From NCBI GenBank assembly GCA_002331335.1, contig DCZO01000014.1, positions 31,378 to 95,377 on the forward strand: DNA of 64,000 bases. Reading direction: 5' to 3'. This DNA is from Nitrospira sp. UBA2082. GTDB taxonomy: Bacteria; Nitrospirota; Nitrospiria; Nitrospirales; Nitrospiraceae. How positions within the stretch are numbered: position 1 is the stretch's first letter; each line of letters starts with the position of its first letter. Shown here in pieces: positions 43,269 through 50,817 of this stretch. A program made the position numbers and the translations under genes. The notes below the pieces were generated by a model. That model did not search any database. It saw only the letters and a list, made by a program, of their open reading frames with translations, and was not told the origin of the DNA.

Positions 43269-44282
43269 ATGACACCCCTGACACTGACTGAATCGATCAA
43301 ACGAGAAGCGCGTGCGTTGGGATTCGACGCGGTTGGCGTCGCGCGGGTTACTGAAACCAATCAGCGAACAGCTGTCAGCGACCAGCAGGACCCCGGTCCA
43401 AAGCCGGTCCCTACTCGAATCTCCCAATTGCTTTATGATCGGCTAACGGAATGGCTCCGGCGAGGTTACCAGGGCACCATGGCCTGGATGGAGCGGATGC
43501 CAGAGAAGCGCGCAGATCCCAGGCAGGTGCTTCCTGGTTGCCGGTCGATCATCTCGGTCGGCCTCAAATATCTGACCGATCATCACGCCGATGAACGGCC
43601 CGGTTACGGCCGCATCGCACGCTATGCATGGGGCAGGGATTACCACAAAATCCTTGGCGATCGACTCACGCAACTCGAACAGGCCATTAGCCGCCTGGCA
43701 CCGGATGCGGTCACCCGTTCCTATACCGATACCGGCCCTATAATGGAGAAGGCCTGGGCCGAACAGGCGGGGTTGGGATGGATCGGCAAACATTCCAATT
43801 TGGTCTCTACGGAGCAGGGCTCGTGGTTGCTGCTGGGTGAGATCTTAACTACCTTGGAGCTGGAACCCGACGAGCCGGCCTCCGATCTCTGCGGCAGTTG
43901 CACGCTCTGCATTGAAGCCTGCCCGACCAACGCCATCGCCGAACCCTATGTCGTTGATGCGACCCGCTGCATCTCCTTCCTGACTATTGAATTGCGCGGT
44001 GAGGCCAGCACCATTTCACCCGAGCTCCAACGAGGCATAAGCAATAAAATTTTCGGGTGCGATGATTGCCTCGATGTGTGTCCATTCAACTTACGGGCAG
44101 AACCGACGCAGGAGCCGGCCTTCCAACCGACCACGCTGACACTCGCGCCCCAGTTGGATAGGCTCGCCCGGATGAGTGAAGAAGAATTCTCACGTGAATT
44201 CCAGCATAGCCCGATTCGGAGAGCGAAACCTGATGGCTTTCGCCGGAATGTGACTATTGCGCAACGCAATCAGAAACTTTAA
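43269..44282 (+). CDS. queG: tRNA epoxyqueuosine(34) reductase
   Basis: The last step of queuosine synthesis, a cobalamin-dependent reductase. Two [4Fe-4S] motifs are complete: CGSCTLCIEACPTNA and FGCDDCLDVCPFN with Cys in RCISFLTIE. The conserved DTGPIMEKAWAEQAGLGWIG is also present. Near residues 31-45 there is an insert (QRTAVSDQQDPGPKPVPT) encoded by 7-base-phased repeat sequence, absent from typical QueG. ATG 43269 is at the start of homology; longer frames upstream have no support. Confidence 0.93.
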   Translation: MTPLTLTESIKREARALGFDAVGVARVTETNQRTAVSDQQDPGPKPVPTRISQLLYDRLTEWLRRGYQGTMAWMERMPEKRADPRQVLPGCRSIISVGLKYLTDHHADERPGYGRIARYAWGRDYHKILGDRLTQLEQAISRLAPDAVTRSYTDTGPIMEKAWAEQAGLGWIGKHSNLVSTEQGSWLLLGEILTTLELEPDEPASDLCGSCTLCIEACPTNAIAEPYVVDATRCISFLTIELRGEASTISPELQRGISNKIFGCDDCLDVCPFNLRAEPTQEPAFQPTTLTLAPQLDRLARMSEEEFSREFQHSPIRRAKPDGFRRNVTIAQRNQKL

Positions 44283-44451
44283 TAATGTTGCACATCGAGT
44301 GCTGTGAACAGCATCGCGTGAATCAATTCAGATACACATCAATTCCGATACGTACACGACAACGCTACCCCCTTGTATCCTCAAGATTAACAGAGGTACT
44401 TGGCTATCTACGTAGTGCCGAGATGACCCGCTACTTTCTTTAACGAAAATA

Positions 44452-44481
44452 TTGACGGGCCCTGGGAGGAAGAATAAAATG
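44452..44481 (+). promoter_or_regulatory. Putative sigma-70 promoter of the nirK-like gene
   Basis: TTGACG (44452-44457) and TAAAAT (44476-44481) are 18 bases apart. Transcription would start near 44488, giving a leader of about 78 bases that includes the tandem direct repeat at 44490-44546. Confidence 0.55.
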
Positions 44482-44489
44482 CGCGCTGT

Positions 44490-44546
44490 TTATTTCCCCA
44501 AATAACTGTTGGTCGTATTTATTTCCCGAGTAGCTGTTGGTCATAA
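44490..44546 (+). repeat. Tandem direct repeat in the nirK-like leader
   Basis: Two adjacent copies of about 28 bases, sharing TTTATTTCCC at the start and CTGTTGGTC at the end, differ at a few positions. They lie between the promoter and the ribosome site, where they could bind a regulator or form RNA structure. Confidence 0.6.
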
Positions 44547-44565
44547 CAATAACAGGGAGGCACAT

Positions 44566-45516
44566 ATGCAGGGGTTTCGTTTGCTCACATCTACGCTAGG
44601 ACTCGCCGTCCTCTTGGGAGCCAGCGGGTGTATCACCATGCCCGGCTCTGCGGGGGCGAAGGTCCATGATGTTACGTTCACCGCGACCGAATCGGAAATC
44701 GTTATCGATGGCAACGGGACGAAGTATAAAGCGTGGACCTTCAACGGTCAGATGCCCGGACCGGTCGTCCGAGTCACCGAGGGTGATACTGTGAACTTCA
44801 CACTCATCGGCGACAAGAATAATTCCTTCCCGCATTCGATGGACTTTCATGCGGCTGAGCTCGACTTCTTGAAGAACTACCACAAGACGGTTGGACCTGG
44901 AGACACACATAAGTTCTCTTTCGTGGCGAAGAAGCCCGGTGTGTTTTTCTACCACTGCGGCGCGAGCCCCATGATCCAGCACGTCGCCCGTGGCATGTTC
45001 GGGGCGATCATCGTGGATCCGAAAGACGCCAGTGCCTGGCCCAAGGCTGATCGTGAATTCGTCCTCGTACAGTCCGAGTTCTGGAAGAACCCGGACAATG
45101 TGCAAGCGATGTTTGATCGGAAGTTTGACAATACGATTTTCAACGGCGGTATCTTCAAGTACCATCCATTCTTCCCAGGGGGCGAGCCGTTGGAAGTCAA
45201 GGTCGGCGAGCGGGTACGAATCTATTTCGTGAATGCTGGCCCGAACGAGTTCTCTGCACTCCATCCCATCGCCGAAATCTGGGACAATGTGTACGAGAGC
45301 GGCAACCCGGCCAACAAGTTCACCGGAGTTCAGACCTATGTGGTCGGTCCAGGCAGCGCAGCCACCTTTGATATGATCGCGGAATCGCCGGGGGCCTATC
45401 CGGTCGTGACTCACTCCTTGACGAGCGCACTGCGCGGCGCGATTGCGGTGGTGATCGCCAACCAGAACCCCAAGAAGTATGATAAATTGATGCCGAACAC
45501 CCCCTGGAACCCGTAA
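44566..45516 (+). CDS. nirK: Copper nitrite reductase-like lipoprotein (AniA/NirK type)
   Basis: Two cupredoxin domains follow a lipoprotein-type signal (Cys22). Type 1 copper ligands are His90, Cys131, His139 and Met144; type 2 ligands His95, His130 and His283; the catalytic pair Asp93 and His233 with Ile235 matches AcNiR Asp98/His255/Ile257. The segment ALHPIAEIWDNVY resembles the AniA equivalent. It should reduce nitrite to NO in the periplasm or at a membrane. ATG 44566 follows GGGAGG; the longer frame from 44509 has no signal. It is followed by a haemoglobin that may handle NO. Confidence 0.85.
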   Translation: MQGFRLLTSTLGLAVLLGASGCITMPGSAGAKVHDVTFTATESEIVIDGNGTKYKAWTFNGQMPGPVVRVTEGDTVNFTLIGDKNNSFPHSMDFHAAELDFLKNYHKTVGPGDTHKFSFVAKKPGVFFYHCGASPMIQHVARGMFGAIIVDPKDASAWPKADREFVLVQSEFWKNPDNVQAMFDRKFDNTIFNGGIFKYHPFFPGGEPLEVKVGERVRIYFVNAGPNEFSALHPIAEIWDNVYESGNPANKFTGVQTYVVGPGSAATFDMIAESPGAYPVVTHSLTSALRGAIAVVIANQNPKKYDKLMPNTPWNP

Positions 45517-45577
45517 TGAATGAGCGGGGGACAGCGGTTTTGCAATCAATTCATTCTCACACAAAGGAGTAGATGAC

Positions 45578-46021
45578 ATGTCGCTGAGTAAGAAGATTAT
45601 GGGGATTACTGTTGCCGTCGCAGCCTCGTGGACGCTGAGCGGCGCAACGTCCTTTGCCGCAGATGCATCCCTCTACGATCGGCTGGGTGGACAGGGCGCG
45701 ATTCAAGCGGTTGTCACCAAGTTCATCAGCAACGTGGGCGGTGACTCCCGGATCAATGGCTATTTTGCCAAGGCCGACCTCAAGAAGCTCAATAGGCTCT
45801 TGGTCGAACAAGTGTGCGCAGCGAGCGGCGGCCCTTGCACCTATTCAGGCCGAGACATGAAAACTACGCACAAGGGCATGAAGATCACCACGGCGGCCTT
45901 CAACGCACTCGTGGAAGACCTGGTCAGTGCGCTGGATACCTTCAACGTCCCGGAGAAGGAGAAGGGTGAATTGCTCTCCGTCCTCGGGCCGATGAATAAA
46001 GATATCGTCGAAGTCCCCTGA
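45578..46021 (+). CDS. Secreted group I truncated haemoglobin
   Basis: A Sec signal (residues 1-28, ending FAA) precedes the short globin: LYDRLGGQGAIQAVV, FISNVGGDSRINGYF, and GGPCTYSGRDMKTTHKGMKI with proximal His98. Exported truncated globins are uncommon. Position 61 bases after the nirK-like gene suggests NO or nitrite chemistry in the periplasm (inference). The two Cys at 80 and 87 could form a disulfide. AAAGGAG precedes the ATG. Confidence 0.87.
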   Translation: MSLSKKIMGITVAVAASWTLSGATSFAADASLYDRLGGQGAIQAVVTKFISNVGGDSRINGYFAKADLKKLNRLLVEQVCAASGGPCTYSGRDMKTTHKGMKITTAAFNALVEDLVSALDTFNVPEKEKGELLSVLGPMNKDIVEVP

Positions 46022-46063
46022 CGACTCGCAGTGCTGAACACTGCGCTCATATCATGCTAGTCT

Positions 46064-46100
46064 CTCACCGGGCCGGATCTTTGAGATCTGGCCCGGTGAG
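46064..46100 (+). terminator. Strong hairpin terminator
   Basis: CTCACCGGGCC...GATCT pairs with AGATC...GGCCCGGTGAG over 17 positions with a TTG loop and one wobble. There is no T-run, so it may stall polymerase with Rho or protect the 3' end of the nirK-globin transcript. Confidence 0.65.
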
Positions 46101-46279
46101 GTCCTCATGTTGGTAGACCAGCCTTCACGCCACTTCAAATCTGAGCATTTCCAACGCGACATGGACGCTGCCACTGAGGATAATATCGTGTTATCATGAG
46201 TACGAACTTTTTGCCTCCGGACGCGCAGCGCGAGCGGCCATCTGGCAGGAACTTCAGTCGCAATCACCAAGGAGGAACC

Positions 46280-46735
46280 ATGAGAGGGAAGCGTTTGGTT
46301 GTGACCTTGTGCAGTCTCCTCGCCGTTTCCTTGTGGAGTACGGCAGGTTGGGCTGGCCCCGAGTCTGATCCACTGAAGCCGCGTGTCCCGGACGCTGAAC
46401 GAAGCGACGTACGAAAAATGAAAAGCCCGCTCACAGTGACCTCTGACGTAATCGCCAAGGGAAAAGATCTCTACGAAGGTAGGGGCACCTGCGCGAACTG
46501 TCATGGCATGACGGGAGAAGGTGACGGCGCCGGTGGAATGCTGTTAACCCCAGGCCCCAGAAATTTCACAAATTGCAAATTTCATAAGAAGCGAAACGAC
46601 GGCGAACTGTTTTGGGTCATCAAGAACGGGAGTCCCGGCACCGGCATGCCTGCCCTCGTGAAGGGAAACGTACTCACCGAAGAAGAAGCCTGGCAGATCA
46701 TCGCGTACGAGCGAACGTTCTGTAAGGACGAGTAA
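46280..46735 (+). CDS. Periplasmic monohaem c-type cytochrome
   Basis: A Sec signal (residues 1-25, ending GWA) is followed by one haem site CANCHGMTGEGDG and a Met ligand candidate in SPGTGMPAL, then the C-terminal helix EEEAWQIIAYERTF. This is a small class I cytochrome of the c5/c551 type, an electron carrier. ATG 46280 follows AAGGAGGA; the longer frame from 46196 is not supported. Proximity to the nirK-like gene makes it a candidate electron donor (inference). Confidence 0.88.
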   Translation: MRGKRLVVTLCSLLAVSLWSTAGWAGPESDPLKPRVPDAERSDVRKMKSPLTVTSDVIAKGKDLYEGRGTCANCHGMTGEGDGAGGMLLTPGPRNFTNCKFHKKRNDGELFWVIKNGSPGTGMPALVKGNVLTEEEAWQIIAYERTFCKDE

Positions 46736-46762
46736 GGATCGGAACTTCTCTCCTTGTGCGTG

Positions 46763-46820
46763 AACGGCGGGCTGGGTTGATGCCGAATACCCGTCACCCG
46801 GCCCGCCGTTCCCGGGCTTT
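46763..46820 (+). terminator. Hairpin terminator after the cytochrome gene
   Basis: AACGGCGGGCTGGGT (46763-46777) pairs with ACCCGGCCCGCCGTT (46796-46810) as a 15-bp stem with one wobble, followed by CCCGGGCTTTTC, a short T-run. Confidence 0.65.
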
Positions 46821-46953
46821 TCTACGTTCCCTCCTTGTTTCCCCCTGTTGAGTTCGCTTCATCCCGACCCTTTCCCCATGGCCCCCCTTTCTTTCGTCAG
46901 GTGAAGAGGTGTAGGCTATAAGCGTGCCGATGGTTCGGCTGGAGGCTATGTTT

Positions 46954-48303
46954 ATGAGCACTCCGATGAACCTTCAAAAGGTCCTTCTTGTCTCCAAAGA
47001 CTCCGACCTGCGGCTGCTGCTCCAAGCGGTTGTCTCGCACGCAAACATTCACGTAGCACACTCTGTCTCAGAAGGACTGTCCCTCTGGTCCGAGATGTCC
47101 CCCGACCTTGTCATCGGCGAAGGAAGCCCTCCGGCACTGGCACCCCTCTTAGACTATGCCCGCCGGGCACCGGAGTCCCCGCCCGTGCTTGCGATTGGTG
47201 ACCACTACTCCCTTCAAGATGTCGTTACAATCATGCGGGCCGGCGCCGCAGATTACCTGGCCAAACCGATTCTGCTGGAGGACTTGCGGACGGCTGTCAG
47301 CCGAGCGACCAGCCAACCTGGCGTGGCCCGTTTCACCTCGCCACCGGATCCGTTCGCCCCTATTGTCAGCGTCTCTCCACAAATGAATCTGATCAAGCAC
47401 CTCGCCAAGGAAGTAGCCGTGACCGACGCAACCGTCCTCATCACGGGAGAAAGCGGAACCGGGAAGGAGCTGTTTGCCCAGGCCATTCACGCCGCAAGCC
47501 CACGGGCACAGGGTCCTCTGGTTGCCCTCAATTGCGCCGGCATTCCTGAAAATCTATTGGAGGCGGAGCTGTTCGGCTATCAACCGGGCGCGTTCACGGA
47601 TGCCAAACAAGCCAAGCCGGGGAAATTCCAGGTCGCGGAAGGCGGTACGCTGTTCCTGGACGAAATCGGAGAACTGAGCGCAACCGCCCAAGCAAAACTC
47701 CTCCGCGTGCTGGAAGACCACAGCATCGATCCGTTGGGCGCGACCCACAGTCGTCGAGTGAACATCCGTGTTCTCGCCGCTACCAACGAAGACCTCCTGG
47801 CCCATATCAAGTCCGGCCGCTTCCGCCTCGATCTCTACTATCGGCTCAACGTCTATCAACTGCGCATCCCGCCCCTGCGCGAGCGGCGGGAGGACATCGA
47901 GCCGATTCTGCTGATCTTTCTGGAACGGGCTCGACAGGAGCATGGGTGTCGTATCACACGCATCGCACCGGATGCGCTGACCATACTCCAGCGCCATGAT
48001 TGGCCCGGGAACGTCCGCGAACTGCATAATGTGGTGGAATGGCTGACTATCACGTGCAAACAGCCGGTTATCCAGCCCGATCACCTGCCACAATCGGTGC
48101 GGATCGCCCCGCGCTCGGAAAGACACAACTCCGAACCCAAGCTGTCTCTCCTGGCCTTCGGCCTCTCGTTCCAGGAGATGGAAAAAAAGATGCTGGAGGA
48201 AGCGCTCCACAAAACGTCCGGAAACATCTCCGAAGCCAGCCGCCTGTTAAAGCTGACCCGCAACACCCTCCGCTACCGCATGGCAAAGCATCACATCCAA
48301 TAA
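46954..48303 (+). CDS. NtrC-family sigma-54 activator with degenerate receiver
   Basis: The order is receiver, AAA+ and Fis-type HTH. The receiver lacks the acidic pair (VSKDSD in place of VDDDxD) and has Glu56 at the phospho-Asp position (PDLVIGEG), so classic phosphorylation is unlikely. AAA+ has Walker A GESGTGKE, GAFTDA (variant of GAFTGA), FLDEIGELS and LRERREDIEPI. The HTH is NISEASRLLKLTRNTLRYRM. ATG 46954 follows GGAGG at 8 bases. No kinase is adjacent. Targets are unknown. Confidence 0.9.
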   Translation: MSTPMNLQKVLLVSKDSDLRLLLQAVVSHANIHVAHSVSEGLSLWSEMSPDLVIGEGSPPALAPLLDYARRAPESPPVLAIGDHYSLQDVVTIMRAGAADYLAKPILLEDLRTAVSRATSQPGVARFTSPPDPFAPIVSVSPQMNLIKHLAKEVAVTDATVLITGESGTGKELFAQAIHAASPRAQGPLVALNCAGIPENLLEAELFGYQPGAFTDAKQAKPGKFQVAEGGTLFLDEIGELSATAQAKLLRVLEDHSIDPLGATHSRRVNIRVLAATNEDLLAHIKSGRFRLDLYYRLNVYQLRIPPLRERREDIEPILLIFLERARQEHGCRITRIAPDALTILQRHDWPGNVRELHNVVEWLTITCKQPVIQPDHLPQSVRIAPRSERHNSEPKLSLLAFGLSFQEMEKKMLEEALHKTSGNISEASRLLKLTRNTLRYRMAKHHIQ

Positions 48304-48362
48304 GTCGGTTGACGATCGGCTCTCGATCGTATACCCTATCGTCACTCAATCATGGAGCTACG

Positions 48363-48650
48363 ATGAAGTTCATTACGGTGCGGGATTTGCGCGGACGTTC
48401 CGGACAAGTCTGGACCAAACTCGCTCGCGAGCGGGAAATCATCCTCACGTCGAACGGCAAACCAATCGCCATTCTGTCCGCCGTCTCGGAGGAGACGCTG
48501 GAAGAATCCCTGACGGCCGTCAGACGCGCGAGAGCGGTGGCTGCTGTGGAGAAGATGCAACGGCAGTCGGTCCAAGCCGGCACGGACCATCTGTCCCCCA
48601 CGGACATTGCGGCTGAAATCAAGGCCGCACGGAAGGCCCGCCGCCGGTGA
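48363..48650 (+). CDS. Phd/YefM-type antitoxin
   Basis: The N-terminus FITVRDLRGRSGQVWTKLAR, then IILTSNGKPIAIL matches the Phd/YefM DNA-binding fold. The C-terminal tail (TDIAAEIKAARKARRR) is charged and would bind the toxin. ATG 48363 has GGAG 5 bases upstream, and a longer frame from 48039 only runs through the previous gene. It is followed by the PIN toxin gene with a 4-base overlap. A possible -35 TTGACG sits at 48309. Confidence 0.85.
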   Translation: MKFITVRDLRGRSGQVWTKLAREREIILTSNGKPIAILSAVSEETLEESLTAVRRARAVAAVEKMQRQSVQAGTDHLSPTDIAAEIKAARKARRR

Positions 48651-49078
48651 AGGTGGTGGTGAACACGAATGTCCTGGTGGCTGGGCTTCTCTCTCCGTTC
48701 GGCCCGCCGGGTGAAATCCTCCGCATGATTGCATCGGGCACCGTGCGGCTGTGCTTCGATGCCAGAATCCTCACCGAATATGAAGAGGTCCTCGCCAGAC
48801 CGAAGTTTCAATTCAGCGCTGAACATGCCCAGGCCTTACTGGACCAAATCAAAGCGGAAGGATTCAGCGTAGCGGGCAACCCCTTACCGGTCAGGCTTCC
48901 GGACCCGAGCGACGAGCCATTCCTAGAATCAGCCCTGGCAGGCGACGCCGACTGCTTGATCACAGGAAATACAAGGCACTTCCCGCCGAAACAACGCCAG
49001 GGGATGACCGTCCTCTCACCGCGCGAATTCCTCGACTACTACCGGAAACGATCGAAATCTCGGACACGCAACGGGTAG
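48647..49078 (+). CDS. PIN-domain toxin (VapC-like, COG1569 type)
   Basis: PIN acidic residues are seen in VVVNTNVLVAGLL (Asn at the usual first Asp site), LTEYEEVLARPKF, and DEPFLESALAGDADCLITGN with the C-terminal Asp pair. The family cuts RNA. The start codon is GTG overlapping the antitoxin stop (GTGA), indicating coupling. The first acidic position is Asn rather than Asp, as in many members of this subgroup, so activity needs testing. Confidence 0.85.
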   Translation: MKVVVNTNVLVAGLLSPFGPPGEILRMIASGTVRLCFDARILTEYEEVLARPKFQFSAEHAQALLDQIKAEGFSVAGNPLPVRLPDPSDEPFLESALAGDADCLITGNTRHFPPKQRQGMTVLSPREFLDYYRKRSKSRTRNG

Positions 49079-49213
49079 AAAAGTCTTCGCACACTGAAAT
49101 CTAATGATGCAGGTCGGATAGCGGTAGATATTCAGAGCCCCAAGACATCAAAGCCAGCCCCCATCATACATAGGCCGCCACAGGACCAACCTGGGTGGCC
49201 GTCCCAATCCCTT

Positions 49214-50071
49214 TCAACGCGAATGGTCGGCCCCTGGATTCACGATGATCGGCACATTCGACTTCTCCGGCACGATGATCGTCTTGGTGTTTGGATTTTC
49301 GTACAATTTGAATTTGAGGTAGTCCGGCGTAAGGGTTTTGGTGATGATCTCCTGCGCTTGCGATTGCCCCTTTGCACGGATGCGCACACTCTCACTTTCG
49401 CCCTCGGCTCGGATCTGAAGGGCATCGCCTTCGCCTTTGGCTTGGATTCTGGCGATTTCGGCGTTGCGTTGCGCGATCACCAGCTCGAATTCCTTCTGCT
49501 CCTTTTCCTGTTCCTTCGCTTGTTTTTGCTCGATGGCTTTCAACACCATCTTAGGAAATTCGATCTCGGACAACGCCACGCTGTACACATCCAGGTGCCG
49601 CCCCTTGAGCGATTCAACCATCACCGCTTCGATCTTGTTGCCTATTTCGCTGCTCCGTTCAGGCAGTGTGACCATGGTGTATTGCGCGACCACTCCCCGG
49701 ACAGCCGAAAGGAACTGTGGCCTGACCAGCTGGCCATACCAATTATGTCCCACCTCCTGCGCGAGAAAGTAGATTTCATCCGCCATGGGGCGCATGGTAA
49801 TCGCGGCATGCAACGTCACCGACAGATCGTCGGCGGTCAGGGCGTCGACCTTCTCCGTAAAGCTCTGATACCGTACATCGTACTCAAACACGTCATTCCA
49901 TGGCGCGCGGAAGTAGAACCCTTCTTTGAGCGACTCTTTCATCAGCCCACCCGACAAGGGATTCCATCGGAGCCCGCGCTTCCCTTGGTCGACAGTCGTC
50001 CCACAACCGGACACCACCAGCACCATTGCAATCGCCGGCGCAATCGCCTGAGAACGAATTGAGGGCTTCAT
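49214..50071 (-). CDS. SPFH/Band 7 (prohibitin-like) lipoprotein
   Basis: A signal with lipobox VVSGC leads to an SPFH domain (GFYFRAPWNDVFEYDVRYQS, VALSEIEFPKMV) and a coiled coil rich in Glu, Lys and Gln (KAIEQKQAKEQEKEQKEFEL, IARIQAKGEGDALQIRAEGE). Most SPFH proteins are TM-anchored scaffolds; a lipid anchor is less usual. Start ATG 50071 follows GGAGG. It is followed by nothing on its strand within 130 bases, and preceded by a small lipoprotein gene. Confidence 0.87.
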   Translation of the reverse strand: MKPSIRSQAIAPAIAMVLVVSGCGTTVDQGKRGLRWNPLSGGLMKESLKEGFYFRAPWNDVFEYDVRYQSFTEKVDALTADDLSVTLHAAITMRPMADEIYFLAQEVGHNWYGQLVRPQFLSAVRGVVAQYTMVTLPERSSEIGNKIEAVMVESLKGRHLDVYSVALSEIEFPKMVLKAIEQKQAKEQEKEQKEFELVIAQRNAEIARIQAKGEGDALQIRAEGESESVRIRAKGQSQAQEIITKTLTPDYLKFKLYENPNTKTIIVPEKSNVPIIVNPGADHSR

Positions 50072-50134
50072 TGGTCCCTCCTTTTCTTTGTGGTTATCGG
50101 CCCATCATTATCGCTTCCGTACCCTTCCTTCCGG

Positions 50135-50467
50135 TCACCGGGCCCGTTGCCGATTCGTTCGCGTAGCTTGGTCATGCGCGTCAGCTCTCCGTTCTAGATC
50201 CTGAGCCGCGTTGGCATAGTATTGTGAAAGCTGTTGCGCCCCACTAACCCAGTCCGACTGGGGGCCGAAGAGCCGCTCGTACCGAACGGCGCTTTCGGCA
50301 ATCATGGCGGCCTTCTCCTTCAGAATCGCCGCCTGGTCTCGATAATAACCGGCAAGATCCTGCTGATCCTCCAATGAACCGAACGAGCTCGTATCGATCT
50401 TTTCAGCAGGCGAGGAGCAGCCAGCAGCAGCGAACACAAACAACAGAATCACAAGGTTGTTTTTCAC
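50135..50467 (-). CDS. Small lipoprotein of unknown function
   Basis: The lipobox FAAAGC follows a short hydrophobic signal (NLVILLFVFAA). The mature part is helical and charged (DQQDLAGYYRDQAAILKEKA, QQLSQYYANAAQDLERRADA), resembling an envelope spacer lipoprotein. GTG 50467 has GAGAGG about 5 bases upstream; GTG 50479 is an alternative. It sits 63 bases upstream of the SPFH lipoprotein gene on the same strand. Confidence 0.7.
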   Translation of the reverse strand: MKNNLVILLFVFAAAGCSSPAEKIDTSSFGSLEDQQDLAGYYRDQAAILKEKAAMIAESAVRYERLFGPQSDWVSGAQQLSQYYANAAQDLERRADAHDQATRTNRQRAR

Positions 50468-50817
50468 ATGACCTCTCACATGGCCACATCATGTTGAGAA
50501 GGGGACGTCTTGGCCCATACCCTACACGCTACACAACCATTGGAAATTTTGGTAGAGGGGCCTGGCACCGTACCCACTAACGGTTTCCCGGCACCGTATT
50601 GACTCCTTCATAACCAGATTTTCTTCCAATGAGAGCTGATCGAGGTTCAGGTCGATGTTGAGGAGATGGGAGTGGAAGCAGTATAGGTCGACCGGGTTAC
50701 CTTTGGTGCAACGTCACAAGAATGGGGTCGCGTCTGGCAACGACACTTCGCTTGAACAATCAAATTCAGACAACGATCAACCAGCACAGCTCAGCATAGA
50801 GACTCGGTACGCTGTTC
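50468..50817. other. 350-base gap with a short dispersed-type repeat
   Basis: No gene is seen. Two copies of GGCACCGTA (50564-50572 and 50590-50598) and an inverted ACGGT/ACCGT pair look like remnants of a palindromic dispersed repeat. It also holds the promoter of the small lipoprotein gene. Confidence 0.45.

Noticed and set aside
44566..45516. Suspected loss of the catalytic His (His255 of AcNiR) in the nirK-like protein
   Set aside because: Aligning HPI at 233-235 with the HLI of known enzymes (His255-Leu-Ile257) and with AniA shows the catalytic His is present.
48039..48362. Upstream extension of the antitoxin gene
   Set aside because: It overlaps the end of the sigma-54 activator in another frame, while ATG 48363 has its own ribosome site and begins the antitoxin fold.
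49223..50062. Plus-strand frame of 279 codons
   Set aside because: Antisense shadow of the SPFH lipoprotein, whose signal, domain and coiled coil are convincing.
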